Source: Virgibacillus oceani (GTDB lineage: Bacteria > Bacillota > Bacilli > Bacillales > Amphibacillaceae). Taken from it: a stretch of 64,000 nt of DNA. This document shows positions 39,809 to 49,165 of the stretch, in pieces. The notes beneath the pieces are model-generated. The model was given only the letters and a program-made list of their open reading frames with translations. It was not told the DNA's origin and ran no database searches. The stretch covers positions 186,001-250,000 of the forward strand of contig NZ_BMFR01000001.1 of the NCBI RefSeq assembly GCF_014638995.1, read 5' to 3'. Every line of letters begins with the position of its first letter. The first letter of the stretch is position 1. The translations under genes were made by a program, and so were the position numbers.

Positions 39809-39953
39809 GTTTCCATTACCTCCTGAGGTAGATTGTTCGGTTAAAACCGCCACTTTGCGTGGCAACACCGAACCACCCTGCATGGCAAATCTTTTCGGTG
39901 GGACGAGTAAGCGCAGTCCCACGTCGCTAAACGGGCGCTTCCGCTTTTGTTCT
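39809..39953. repeat. Structured intergenic repeat (tagattgttcggtt type), copy 1
   Basis: A 145-bp block nearly identical to 61796-61941. It contains stems such as gccac/gtggc inside ttcggt/accgaa, and gtgggac/gtcccac. It ends in gggcgcttccgcttttgttct, which could act as a terminator for the diguanylate cyclase gene. No protein-coding evidence. Confidence 0.8.
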
Positions 39954-40065
39954 AAAAAAAATATCAGTTTATGTTGAACAATTCTTGAAAAGAGTGACAA
40001 ATCTCCTCTTACTTTTCATTGTGTACATGCTAGAGTTAAAAAAAGCAGCAAAGTGAGGGGAAATT

Positions 40066-40992
40066 GTGAAAAAGAAAAAACCAATTATACTATGGATTAA
40101 TGGTAAAAAATCAAAAATAACTCGCAATGTTGACAAAAATGACTCGCATTTGTTTGACAAAGAACTGGCTGCAACGATAGAAGAACCATCCAATAAAGAT
40201 AATACTATTCCAACCCTGGCAAGACAGCATAATTATGAAATTAACCATCTAGGTAATCCGAATAGCACAAGTAAGTTTAGTATGTACAAGCCTATAATTT
40301 TTGCAACAATTTCAGCTATAGTAATCGGTTTATGTATGGGAATTGTTATGCTGAATATGTTTGTTGGTATTGGAAAAGAGGTAAACGGCGATGGTAATGC
40401 TACCAATCCATTAACCGAAAATACAACAAATGGAAGTGACCCTGGTGAACATGCTAATCAAGCTTTATCGAGTGTTACTTTTGAACAAATAAATGGTTTC
40501 GTATTGCAAGCAGGAGTTTTTTCCAGTAAATCAAATGCAGCTGAATGGGCGAAAAAATATGAAAAGTCAGGGTATGCAACTATGATATGGAACCGTGAAG
40601 GGAAATATTATCTATTAGCAGGTTTATCAAGTACAAAGGAGCAAGCTAAAGAACAAGCCAAAGTTTTACAGGGAAGCGACTTTGAGATATATGTAAAAGA
40701 ATGGAGCACAGTAGAATCTGAAAAGGATTTAACTAAACAGGAAGGTGAATGGGTTCATTCTTTCAGGGATTTGTGGTACGAGTCGTTAATGAAAGTAACA
40801 GGCAAAAAGGACATTCCAACAGGTTCGTGGAAAAGCTTATTGGATCACTATCCTAAGCAATCAAATCGTTTATCCGGATTCTTTGAGGAATTGGCAGTCA
40901 CCTATAAACAATTTTCGGAAGTTAATCATCAAAAGGCGCAAATTATTCTTCTAAATCAATGGAAACTATATGAAACAGCCTTGTCTGAATAA
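40066..40992 (+). CDS. spoIIB: SpoIIB-like sporulation protein with SPOR domain
   Basis: A 308-residue bitopic membrane protein. A basic N-terminal cytoplasmic part is followed by one membrane span (FATISAIVIGLCMGIVMLNM, about residues 80-100) and a SPOR peptidoglycan-binding domain (FVLQAGVFSSKSNAAEWAKK through FEIYVKEW, about 145-210). SpoIIB localises to the septum and aids engulfment in B. subtilis. GTG start behind gagggga. Position before radC and mreB matches the B. subtilis order. Confidence 0.85.
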   Translation: MKKKKPIILWINGKKSKITRNVDKNDSHLFDKELAATIEEPSNKDNTIPTLARQHNYEINHLGNPNSTSKFSMYKPIIFATISAIVIGLCMGIVMLNMFVGIGKEVNGDGNATNPLTENTTNGSDPGEHANQALSSVTFEQINGFVLQAGVFSSKSNAAEWAKKYEKSGYATMIWNREGKYYLLAGLSSTKEQAKEQAKVLQGSDFEIYVKEWSTVESEKDLTKQEGEWVHSFRDLWYESLMKVTGKKDIPTGSWKSLLDHYPKQSNRLSGFFEELAVTYKQFSEVNHQKAQIILLNQWKLYETALSE

Positions 40993-41002
40993 CAATAAAC
41001 AG

Positions 41003-41035
41003 AAAAGCAGGTATAATCAAATGCCTGCTTTTATA
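41003..41035 (+). terminator. Terminator after spoIIB
   Basis: aaaagcaggta with tgcctgctttt (one G-T pair) and T residues. Confidence 0.82.
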
Positions 41036-41189
41036 TTTTGCACAAGAAATATAGTCGTAAAATCCCATTTTTACTATGTGAATTTTTACTTTCACAATTG
41101 AGAAGCAACAAGAAAATTTAATTTTAGTAACTTGCCGGATGATCATTATCTGACTAAGATGAATGTATTAACAAAAAGGGGGACAAATT

Positions 41190-41879
41190 ATGGCTATTTC
41201 TTCAATAATGATAAAGGATGTTCCAAAAGAGGATCGCCCAAGAGAAAGATTATTAAATCTTGGGTCCAGTCATTTGTCTAATCAGGAATTATTGGCAATT
41301 TTACTCGGAAGCGGTACAAAAGAAGAATCAGTTATGACATTATCACAGCGCGTATTAATGCATTTTGAAGGATTGAATTTGTTAAAGGATGCAACCATTG
41401 AAGAGCTTACAGCAATAAAAGGAATCGGCTCTGCAAAAGGTGTTCTGATTTTATCAGCTATTGAGCTGGGCAAACGAATGAATCAATATAAACCAATTGA
41501 ACGATATGTTATTCGTTCACCTGAGGATGGTGCAGATTATATTATGGAAGAGATGCGCGGGCTGAATCAGGAACATTTTGTTGTTTTGTTCTTAAACACT
41601 AAAAATCAGATTATCCATCGGCAAACGATTTTTATTGGAAGTTTGAATGCATCTATTGTCCACCCTAGAGAGGTTTACCGGGAAGCAGTAAAACGATCTG
41701 CCGCTTCAATTATTTGTGCGCATAATCACCCCTCTGGAGATCCCACCCCTTCACAGGAAGATATTCATGTTACAAGACGTTTGGTCGAATCTGGTAAGAT
41801 GATTGGTATCGAACTCCTAGATCATTTGGTTATTGGTGATCGAAAATTTGTCTCCTTAAAAGAAAAAGGTTACCTATAG
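41190..41879 (+). CDS. radC: RadC family protein
   Basis: A 229-residue JAB1/MPN-fold protein; despite the name its role in DNA repair is unproven. An N-terminal helix-hairpin-helix (LTAIKGIGSAKGVLILSAIELG) is followed by the metal-binding motif AHNHPSGDPTPSQEDI. B. subtilis carries maf just before this gene; no maf-like frame is present in the 200 bases upstream here. Confidence 0.95.
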   Translation: MAISSIMIKDVPKEDRPRERLLNLGSSHLSNQELLAILLGSGTKEESVMTLSQRVLMHFEGLNLLKDATIEELTAIKGIGSAKGVLILSAIELGKRMNQYKPIERYVIRSPEDGADYIMEEMRGLNQEHFVVLFLNTKNQIIHRQTIFIGSLNASIVHPREVYREAVKRSAASIICAHNHPSGDPTPSQEDIHVTRRLVESGKMIGIELLDHLVIGDRKFVSLKEKGYL

Positions 41880-41956
41880 TTGTGAAAATATGTTTTATAA
41901 CACTATCTATTTTTTTATTTTTTTCGTATAATATTAAAGACAAACAAACAAAATCG

Positions 41957-41992
41957 GCGCCATTTTTCAATTTTAATTGAAAGTGGCGCTTA
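41957..41992 (+). terminator. Terminator after radC
   Basis: gcgccattttt with aaagtggcgc around a palindromic caattttaattg core, then T-rich DNA. Confidence 0.78.
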
Positions 41993-42138
41993 TTGTGATT
42001 TTTATGTTACATGTATTAAATTGGATAATAGTAAAAAATATACAAATGCCATTAGTATCACATTGCATTACGAATAATAAATAGATATAGTAAAGCTACA
42101 TACTACATACGAATGTGTTTTTGGAAAGGGAGATATTT

Positions 42139-43179
42139 TTGGGAAGAATTAGTTTTTCACAGGATTTGGGTATTGATTTAGGTACAGCAAACACGCTTGT
42201 TTTCGTAAAAGGGAAGGGCGTTGTTGTGAGAGAACCTTCCGTTGTAGCAAAAAACATCGCTACGGGAGATATAGAAGCAGTTGGCAGCTCTGCTCGGAAT
42301 ATGATTGGCAGAACACCGGGGAATATATCTGTAATCAGGCCAATGAAGGATGGAGTTATTGCCGATTATGATACTACCGCTGTTATGATGAAATATTACA
42401 TTAAAAAAGCTATGCGCAAACGCTCCCTCTTCGCTAAAAAACCAAATGTAATGATCTGTGTTCCATCGGGGATTACGATGGTTGAAGAGCGTGCTGTAAT
42501 TGATGCTACGAAACAAGCTGGTGCAAAGGAAGCGTTTCCGATTGCCGAGCCATTTGCTGCTGCAATCGGTGCTGGTTTACCGGTTTGGGAACCAACGGGC
42601 AGTATGATTGTTGATATTGGCGGCGGAACTACTGAGGTTGCTGTTATCTCGCTGGGAGGGATTGTTACAAGCCAATCAATACGTACAGCAGGTGACGATA
42701 TGGATGAAGCAATTATTCAATATATCCGTAAAACATATAACTTAATGATTGGGGAACGTTCTGCGGAATCAATTAAAATGGAAATTGGTACTGCAGGAGA
42801 AGTAACGGAGAACGAAGAAATAGAGATACGTGGTCGTGACCTATTGACAGGTCTTCCGAAAACTATTTCAATTACAGCAAAAGAAATTGCAGCATCACTG
42901 CAGGATACAGTAGCTGAAATTGTGGAAGCAGTTAAAAATACCTTGGAAAAAACTCCACCAGAACTTGCGGCAGATATTATGGACCGGGGAATTGTTCTTT
43001 CAGGTGGGGGATCTCTATTACGGAATTTAGATCAAGTTATTAGTGATGAGACGAAAATGCCTGTTTTTGTTACTGATGATCCACTAGATAGTGTGGCTAT
43101 AGGAACAGGTAAATCCTTAGAATACATTCAACACTTCCGTTCCCATCCGAATGTATCTTCTCGTCCTACAGTTTATTAA
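42139..43179 (+). CDS. mreB: Rod shape-determining protein MreB
   Basis: Actin-like filament protein that guides elongation of the cell wall; 346 residues. The phosphate loops are [12 protein letters not shown] and [13 protein letters not shown], with the adenosine motif [11 protein letters not shown]. The start is TTG at 42139 behind gaaagggaga; a GTG at 42115 would include that RBS. It heads mreBCD-minCD. Confidence 0.97.
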   Translation: MGRISFSQDLGIDLGTANTLVFVKGKGVVVREPSVVAKNIATGDIEAVGSSARNMIGRTPGNISVIRPMKDGVIADYDTTAVMMKYYIKKAMRKRSLFAKKPNVMICVPSGITMVEERAVIDATKQAGAKEAFPIAEPFAAAIGAGLPVWEPTGSMIVDIGGGTTEVAVISLGGIVTSQSIRTAGDDMDEAIIQYIRKTYNLMIGERSAESIKMEIGTAGEVTENEEIEIRGRDLLTGLPKTISITAKEIAASLQDTVAEIVEAVKNTLEKTPPELAADIMDRGIVLSGGGSLLRNLDQVISDETKMPVFVTDDPLDSVAIGTGKSLEYIQHFRSHPNVSSRPTVY

Positions 43180-43191
43180 GTAGGTGCTTTT

Positions 43192-44067
43192 ATGCAGTTT
43201 TTCCGAAAGAAAAGATTATTTATTATATTGATTGGATTTATTATTCTCGTTGCATTAATCGGATTTTCACTCGGGGACAGAAAAAATTTGTCTACTCCCG
43301 AACAATTTATTAAAGACACCGTTGGATGGGCTCAAAGTGTTATTCACACACCGGTTAAATTTGCAGCGAATATTTTTACTAACATTGATGATTTAAAAAA
43401 TACGTACGACGAGAACAAATTACTGAAAGAAAAGCTATCACAATATAAAGGTCTTATTTATGAAGTGCAGGAGATCAAAGAAGAAAATGAACAGCTGCGA
43501 AAGACCTTGGAAAAAACAGAAAGTATTAGGGATTTTAATCCTATTCAAGCGGCTGTAATGTCTCGTACACCAGAACGCTGGGTGGAGCAATTAACGATTA
43601 ACAAGGGTGAGCAAGACGGTGTTAAAACAGATATGGCAGTTATTACCGCTGATGGAATGGTAGGGAAAATTCAAACTACATCCGAATTTACTTCAACTGT
43701 TCAGCTGCTTACTGGTTTTGACCAATTTAATCGAATATCAGCAACTATTTCCCGTAAAGATGGTAAAGATATTTTCGGTATGATTGAGGAATTTGACGAG
43801 GAGACAAATTCATTGCTTTTCAAGATTATTGAGGAATCAGATAAGGACTTGAAGAAGGGAGAACTAGTAGTATCTTCAGGAATGGGTGGCGTATTTCCAG
43901 CAGGTTTGCTTATAGGGACAGTAAAAGAGGTAGTACCAGATCAGTACGGTCTAACTAGAACTGCTTTAATTAAGCCGGCTGCTGATATGTATGAAATTAA
44001 CAATGTTATTATTGTTGACCGTACCCTAAATGAAGCTAAAACTGACGAGCAGGAGGATACAGAGTAA
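43192..44067 (+). CDS. mreC: Rod shape-determining protein MreC
   Basis: A 291-residue bitopic protein: one N-terminal membrane helix (LFIILIGFIILVALIGFSLG), a coiled coil (about residues 65-105), then the beta-rich extracellular MreC core with TINKGEQDGVKTDMAV and VVSSGMGGVFPAGLLIGTV. It links cytoplasmic MreB to wall synthases. Lies 12 bases after mreB; its stop shares a base with mreD. Confidence 0.96.
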   Translation: MQFFRKKRLFIILIGFIILVALIGFSLGDRKNLSTPEQFIKDTVGWAQSVIHTPVKFAANIFTNIDDLKNTYDENKLLKEKLSQYKGLIYEVQEIKEENEQLRKTLEKTESIRDFNPIQAAVMSRTPERWVEQLTINKGEQDGVKTDMAVITADGMVGKIQTTSEFTSTVQLLTGFDQFNRISATISRKDGKDIFGMIEEFDEETNSLLFKIIEESDKDLKKGELVVSSGMGGVFPAGLLIGTVKEVVPDQYGLTRTALIKPAADMYEINNVIIVDRTLNEAKTDEQEDTE

Positions 44068-44597
44068 TGAAGCGATTATATTTACCTCTCATCCTCTTTC
44101 TATTTGTCATTAGTGAAGGTGTAGCACTTGAGTTATTACCACCCAAATTAGTGATGAGTGATTTATTAATCATACCGCATTGGGTTTTAATATTTTTAGT
44201 GTTTGTATCAATCTTCTATGACAAAGAACAAACTTATTATTCTGTACTATACGGTGCTATCTTTGGTTTATTGATTGATATTGTGTATACTGGTGTACTT
44301 GGCGTTTATATGTTTACCTATGCACTTGTTATTTATATCATTCATGGTCTTAAAAAATTATTGCATGCTAACATTCATGTAACCTTATTATTAGGTTTTA
44401 TCGGCATAGTCTTGGCTGATTTAGTGATATATTTAATATTTTTCGTTATCGGATTAACCGAAATGCCTGGTAAGGATTATTTAATATACAGAGTTATACC
44501 AACTATATTAGCTAATCTATTATTTTTACTAGTTCTTTATCCTTTTTTCAAAAAGAGGCTCATAAAGTGGAGTGAGGAACAATTGACTAATAGTTAA
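44067..44597 (+). CDS. mreD: Rod shape-determining protein MreD
   Basis: A 176-residue membrane protein with about five helices (ISEGVALELLPPKLV, IFLVFVSIFYD, FGLLIDIVYTGVLGVYMF). Partner of MreC in the elongation machinery. Start overlaps the mreC stop (TAATG). Confidence 0.94.
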   Translation: MKRLYLPLILFLFVISEGVALELLPPKLVMSDLLIIPHWVLIFLVFVSIFYDKEQTYYSVLYGAIFGLLIDIVYTGVLGVYMFTYALVIYIIHGLKKLLHANIHVTLLLGFIGIVLADLVIYLIFFVIGLTEMPGKDYLIYRVIPTILANLLFLLVLYPFFKKRLIKWSEEQLTNS

Positions 44598-44665
44598 TGA
44601 GTGTATTAACCGTTTTCCAATGATGTGTCAGAACGCTTGAGAGAATTTAATGAGGTGAACTTACT

Positions 44666-45352
44666 GTGCAAGAAAACAAACAATTGATTACGATAAAAGG
44701 AACAAGAGATGGACTCACATTGTTTATCGACGATTCGTGCTCCTTTGAAGATGTGTTCATCGAATTAAACGGAAAACTTACTGAAAATCATTCAAAAAAA
44801 GACGAGCCAACGGTACACGTAACTGTTAAATTAGGTAATCGTTATTTAACCGCTGAACAAGCTGCCAGGCTAAGAGAATTAATAGGGAAAGAAAATCGTT
44901 TCCGGGTTCAGTCTATTGAATCTAATGTAGTACCAAGGGACAAGGCGCTATCGTGGATGGAAGATAGTGAAGTGAAACCAATAAATAGAATTATAAGGTC
45001 TGGACAGGTCTTAGATGTGAAAGGGGATTTACTCTTAATTGGAGATGTAAATCCAGGCGGGAAGGTAGTATCAACAGGGAATATCTATATTATGGGCAGT
45101 TTGCGGGGAATAGCACATGCTGGAGTCAATGGTGACCGGGATGCTGTCATAGCTGCATCATACATGAAGCCCAGTCAACTCCGTATAGCAGATTATATTA
45201 GCCGTGCTCCAGATTACGAATCTGATGGTGTGTATATGGAATGTGGTCTTATTGATGAAAAGCAAGACAAAATTGTAATTGATCGACTACAAGTTCTTTC
45301 ACATAAACGAAAAGATTTAAATGGATTCGAAAGGAGAATAAACAATGGGTGA
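44666..45352 (+). CDS. minC: Septum site-determining protein MinC
   Basis: FtsZ inhibitor, 228 residues. A variable N-terminal domain is followed by the beta-helical C-terminal domain (QVLDVKGDLLLIGDVNPGGKVVSTGNIYIMGSL region, about residues 105-205), which binds MinD. GTG start behind aggtgaac. The stop overlaps the minD start by eight bases. Confidence 0.95.
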   Translation: MQENKQLITIKGTRDGLTLFIDDSCSFEDVFIELNGKLTENHSKKDEPTVHVTVKLGNRYLTAEQAARLRELIGKENRFRVQSIESNVVPRDKALSWMEDSEVKPINRIIRSGQVLDVKGDLLLIGDVNPGGKVVSTGNIYIMGSLRGIAHAGVNGDRDAVIAASYMKPSQLRIADYISRAPDYESDGVYMECGLIDEKQDKIVIDRLQVLSHKRKDLNGFERRINNG

Positions 45353-46142
45353 GGCAATAGTAATTACATCTGGTAAAGGTGGAGTAGGTAAAACTACTAC
45401 TACGGCAAACATAGGTACAGCTTTGGCATTAATGGAGAAAAAGGTTTGTTTAATTGACACGGATATTGGGTTACGAAACCTTGATGTCGTAATGGGCTTA
45501 GAGAATAGGATTATATACGATATTATTGATGTAATTGAAGGGCGTTGTAAATTAAAACAAGCGCTTATTAAAGATAAGCGGTTTGATTATTTATCGTTGC
45601 TTCCTGCTGCGCAAACAAGTGATAAATCCGCAAGCACAATCGAGAGTATGAAAAAGATTATAACTGAATTAAAACAGGAATTTGATTATATTATTATCGA
45701 CTGTCCTGCTGGAATAGAACAGGGTTTTCAAAATGCAGTTGCGGGAGCGGACAAAGCGATTGTTGTCACTACTCCTGAAAAATCCAGCGTTCGGGATGCT
45801 GACCGTATAATTGGATTATTGGAGAAAAAAGATATGGATCCACCAAGCTTAATCATAAATCGAATACGGAATCATATGATGAAAAATGGTGATATGCTGG
45901 ATATAGATGAAATTGTACATATACTCTCAATTGATCTTATTGGTATAGTTATAGACGATGATGAAGTAATCAAAGCCTCAAATAATGGTGAACCAATTGC
46001 ACTTAATCCAAACACAAGAGTATCTATCTCATACCGGAATATAGCGCGAAGAATTTTGGGTGAAACAGTACCATTACAATCCTTAGAAGATGAAAAGGGA
46101 ATGTTTTATAAAGTAAAGAAATTTTTTGGTATGCGTTCGTGA
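45345..46142 (+). CDS. minD: Septum site-determining protein MinD
   Basis: ParA-type ATPase of 265 residues that recruits MinC to the membrane. Deviant Walker A GKGGVGKTTTTANIG near residue 9, switch motif DIGLRNLDVVMG, Walker B IIIDCPAGIEQGF, and a C-terminal amphipathic membrane-targeting helix (FYKVKKFFGM). Confidence 0.97.
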   Translation: MGEAIVITSGKGGVGKTTTTANIGTALALMEKKVCLIDTDIGLRNLDVVMGLENRIIYDIIDVIEGRCKLKQALIKDKRFDYLSLLPAAQTSDKSASTIESMKKIITELKQEFDYIIIDCPAGIEQGFQNAVAGADKAIVVTTPEKSSVRDADRIIGLLEKKDMDPPSLIINRIRNHMMKNGDMLDIDEIVHILSIDLIGIVIDDDEVIKASNNGEPIALNPNTRVSISYRNIARRILGETVPLQSLEDEKGMFYKVKKFFGMRS

Positions 46143-46159
46143 TTAGAATACTAGCAGAT

Positions 46160-46201
46160 AAATGCAATGATTGCACAAAGCTATCATTGCATTTTTGTTT
46201 T
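46160..46201 (+). terminator. Terminator after minCD
   Basis: Twelve-bp stem aaatgcaatgat with atcattgcattt and T run. Confidence 0.9.
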
Positions 46202-46257
46202 ATATGACGACAATAATACATTTACGATTATCATCTTCGTTTAGCTATTCCGCTTTT

Positions 46258-46287
46258 GTAATAACTCGTCTACTTTACTCATACAAT
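46258..46287 (+). promoter_or_regulatory. SigE-like promoter of the spoIVF operon
   Basis: GTAATAA (46258-46264), 15-bp spacer, and a perfect SigE -10 CATACAAT (46280-46287), 34 bases before spoIVFA. SigE control of spoIVF is established in B. subtilis. Confidence 0.65.
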
Positions 46288-46320
46288 TATAAAAAAGTAT
46301 GGTAAAGGATTGTGAGAATT

Positions 46321-47088
46321 ATGAATAAAGGGGTAAAGCAGGTACGAAAATCTATCAATCAGCGAAAAAACATTCGTGGCATAAAAGCTAAAGGAATGCC
46401 CAAAAGAATTACACCTTCATTTCCGCAAGAAGAAGAAAAGCATGGGTACTTTCCGATCTTCCCAGATAACACACATACGCAGCAAACGAAAGACAAAAGC
46501 CGGTTTATATCTGGAATAATGCTGAAGGGAATCTTATCGATTATTTTGTTCTTTGGTGCAGCTTTCCTATTCCAAACTAATACAGATCTGTTGGAAAAAC
46601 CAACTATGTGGACAAGCCATGCACTAACAAAAGAATTTCCATTTGCACGGGTTAATCAATGGTATCAGGAAACTTTCGGATCCCCACTTGCATTTGCGCC
46701 ACAACAAAAACAGCAAAAGGATAATGAACAGCTTGCCCTGCCTGTTAGTGGAAACGTTACGGAATCATTTCAGGCTAATGGATCGGGTATTATGATTGCA
46801 CCGCAAGATACTTCAGAAGTAATGGCAATGGATTCAGGTGTCGTCATTTTTGCTGGTAATGATCCGGAGACAGATAAAACGGTGGTTGTGCAGCATGCAG
46901 ACGGCAGTTTATCATCATATGGATTTTTAAGTGAAATTGATGTACATTTATATCAATTTGTTTCAAATAATGAGCAGATTGGAAATTTTGTACCCAATGA
47001 CAAGAATGAGACTGTATTTTTTGCGATTGAAAAAGATAATCATTACGTAGACCCGGTACAGGTGATCAAAGTTGACGATACTCCATAA
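46321..47088 (+). CDS. spoIVFA: Stage IV sporulation protein FA
   Basis: A 255-residue membrane protein that holds SpoIVFB inactive until the forespore signal arrives. A basic N-terminal part is followed by one membrane helix (GILSIILFFGAAFLFQTN, about 75-95) and a degenerate LytM/M23-type domain (LPVSGNVTESFQANGSGI ... VVVQHADGSLSSYGFL) lacking the zinc-binding HxGxD pattern. I start at the ATG at 46321; a GTG at 46312 is possible. Overlaps spoIVFB by 17 bases. Confidence 0.9.
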   Translation: MNKGVKQVRKSINQRKNIRGIKAKGMPKRITPSFPQEEEKHGYFPIFPDNTHTQQTKDKSRFISGIMLKGILSIILFFGAAFLFQTNTDLLEKPTMWTSHALTKEFPFARVNQWYQETFGSPLAFAPQQKQQKDNEQLALPVSGNVTESFQANGSGIMIAPQDTSEVMAMDSGVVIFAGNDPETDKTVVVQHADGSLSSYGFLSEIDVHLYQFVSNNEQIGNFVPNDKNETVFFAIEKDNHYVDPVQVIKVDDTP

Positions 47089-47941
47089 AATAGTACCTAC
47101 CATTCATATTCATCCAATTCTATTATTATTTATTGGTATTGCTTTTATTACAGGTACATTTGTGGAATTATTTGTTATCCTATCTATTGTTTTAATTCAT
47201 GAGCTCGGACATTATGTAATGGCTCATTTCTTTAAATGGCGTGTTAGAAGCATTATGCTATGGATTTTTGGCGGGGTAATGGATACAGATGAACATGGGA
47301 ACAGGCCATTCCATGAAGAAGCACTCGTTACAATAGCTGGTCCATTCCAGCATATTGCAATTTATGGGTTATTATTGTTTTTTTCAAATGCAGAAATTTT
47401 CCCTCCATCCATTTTAGAGATAATGTTTTTTTATAATACGGTAATTTTCTTATTTAATCTATTGCCAGTTTGGCCGTTAGATGGCGGAAAACTTTTATTT
47501 TTGTCATTATCGGCAATTTTTCCATATCGAAAAGCATACCACTCTGTTATTTTAATCTCATTGGCAGCATGTTTGATCATTATATTGCTTCAATTATTTG
47601 TTCTTCCATTTACGCTAAGCTCCGTAGTTCTTATGCTGTTTTTACTTAAAGAAAATAGGGTAGAATGGAAACAGCGCTATTATGTTTTTATTCGTTTTTT
47701 ATTAAAAAGATATCAAAACCGCAATTTGAGGATTAATGGGGTTCGTCCGATAGTTGTGCCCCACCAAAGTTCATTAATTGAAGTATTCGAACACTTCAGG
47801 CGTGAAAAAAAACATCCTATCTATATAATATATCCCGATGATGAACGCAAAGCGATTGATGAAAATGATTGTTTACGCAGTTATTTTTATGATAAGCAGT
47901 ATTCTAAAACAATCGGAGAAATTGCCAGATCCATTTATTAA
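47072..47941 (+). CDS. spoIVFB: Stage IV sporulation protein FB, intramembrane metalloprotease
   Basis: Site-2-type protease of the outer forespore membrane that releases active SigK from pro-SigK. The zinc motif HELGH is at residues 43-47, the same numbers as in B. subtilis SpoIVFB, which supports the TTG start (RBS caggtga). The third ligand lies in NLLPVWPLDGGK near 137. Six membrane helices and a C-terminal CBS-like part (SSLIEVFEHFRREKKHPIYII) are visible. 289 residues. Confidence 0.94.
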   Translation: MTILHKIVPTIHIHPILLLFIGIAFITGTFVELFVILSIVLIHELGHYVMAHFFKWRVRSIMLWIFGGVMDTDEHGNRPFHEEALVTIAGPFQHIAIYGLLLFFSNAEIFPPSILEIMFFYNTVIFLFNLLPVWPLDGGKLLFLSLSAIFPYRKAYHSVILISLAACLIIILLQLFVLPFTLSSVVLMLFLLKENRVEWKQRYYVFIRFLLKRYQNRNLRINGVRPIVVPHQSSLIEVFEHFRREKKHPIYIIYPDDERKAIDENDCLRSYFYDKQYSKTIGEIARSIY

Positions 47942-47969
47942 TTATAATCAAAAATAACAATATGAATTC

Positions 47970-47999
47970 TTGACAACTACTCGTAAAACGTGCTAATAT
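47970..47999 (+). promoter_or_regulatory. SigA promoter of rplU-prp-rpmA
   Basis: TTGACA (47970-47975), 18-bp spacer, TAATAT (47994-47999) with an extended TG. Confidence 0.78.
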
Positions 48000-48010
48000 C
48001 AATACGTTAT

Positions 48011-48100
48011 TCATCGTAGCAGCACATGCTACAACCGCACAGAACAGGTTTTTAAACTCAGAAACAGAGTACCTGAATGGCGAGTCCCTATAATTTAAGG
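48011..48100 (+). ncRNA. Ribosomal protein L21 leader
   Basis: The 5' leader of rplU carries the known L21 leader structure: stem gtagca/tgctac at 48016-48032, a second stem based on aacaggt and acctg around 48043-48075, and the conserved tail gaatggcgagtccctata. In Bacillaceae such leaders bind a product of the operon and repress it. Confidence 0.8.
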
Positions 48101-48111
48101 AGGTGCAAGGC

Positions 48112-48420
48112 ATGTACGCAATTATTGAAACTGGTGGTAAACAAGTAAAAGTTACAGAAGGACAAGAAATTTACATTGAGAAAGTAACTGCAGAGACAAA
48201 TGATTCTGTAACATTTGACAAAGTTCTTTTCGTTGGCGGGGATGATGTAAAAGTAGGCGCTCCATATGTTGATGGTGCAACTGTAACTGCTAAAGTTGAA
48301 AAGCACGGTCGTCAAAGAAAAGTTACTGTATTCAAATATAAGCCTAAGAAAAACTACCATCGCAAGCAAGGTCATCGTCAGCCTTATACGAAATTAGTTA
48401 TTGAAAAAATTAATGCTTAA
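48112..48420 (+). CDS. rplU: 50S ribosomal protein L21
   Basis: A 102-residue L21 ([20 protein letters not shown] ... [21 protein letters not shown]). ATG at 48112 behind aaggaggtgc; first gene of rplU-prp-rpmA. Confidence 0.99.
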   Translation: MYAIIETGGKQVKVTEGQEIYIEKVTAETNDSVTFDKVLFVGGDDVKVGAPYVDGATVTAKVEKHGRQRKVTVFKYKPKKNYHRKQGHRQPYTKLVIEKINA

Positions 48421-48432
48421 AGGTATTTTCAT

Positions 48433-48762
48433 ATGATAAATGTGACTGTGTTTAGGAACAACAACCAAATAAAGGCCTTTGAATTATCTGGACATGCAGA
48501 GAGCGGCCCACATGGCTATGATTTAGTATGTGCAGGAGTATCGGCTGTATCGTTTGGTGCTGTCAATGCAGTACTTACATTATGTGAAACAGACCTTGAA
48601 ATTGAACAGGGAAGTGATGGTGGTTTTCTGCATGTCACACTTCCAGACACTTTAGATTATCAAGTAATGGAAAAAATACAAATCCTGTTCGAAGGAATGA
48701 TTATTTCACTGGAAACGATTGAACGTGAATATAATCAGTATATTACGATTCAAAGTAAATAA
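48433..48762 (+). CDS. prp: Ribosomal-processing cysteine protease Prp
   Basis: A 109-residue protease (B. subtilis YsxB) that removes the N-terminal extension of ribosomal protein L27 in Firmicutes. The catalytic pair appears as His21 in LSGHAESGPHGYD and Cys33 in LVCAGVSAVSFGAVNAV. It sits between rplU and its substrate gene rpmA, 12 and 14 bases away. Confidence 0.95.
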   Translation: MINVTVFRNNNQIKAFELSGHAESGPHGYDLVCAGVSAVSFGAVNAVLTLCETDLEIEQGSDGGFLHVTLPDTLDYQVMEKIQILFEGMIISLETIEREYNQYITIQSK

Positions 48763-48776
48763 GGAGGTGCAGCTAA

Positions 48777-49067
<291 letters not shown>

Positions 49068-49082
49068 AAACATAAGCCGGAT

Positions 49083-49115
49083 AAAACTCCAACTATTCTT
49101 GGTTGGAGTTTTTTT
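49083..49115 (+). terminator. Terminator after rpmA
   Basis: aaaactccaac with gttggagtttt and T run. Confidence 0.9.
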
Positions 49116-49165
49116 GTTGCTTAATCATTTTTCTGCTATACTTTTGTTATTATGGGGGGATGGGC

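Noticed and set aside
39803..40000. Reverse-strand frame with LRLLVPPKRFA, also at 61664-61960
   Set aside because: It lies in the structured repeat in both places; conservation of DNA and hairpins explains it better than coding.
49103..49165. Longer N-terminus for Spo0B with a hydrophobic start (MEFFCCLIIF)
   Set aside because: The extension runs through the rpmA terminator; the GTG at 49166 has the RBS and matches the cytoplasmic nature of Spo0B.
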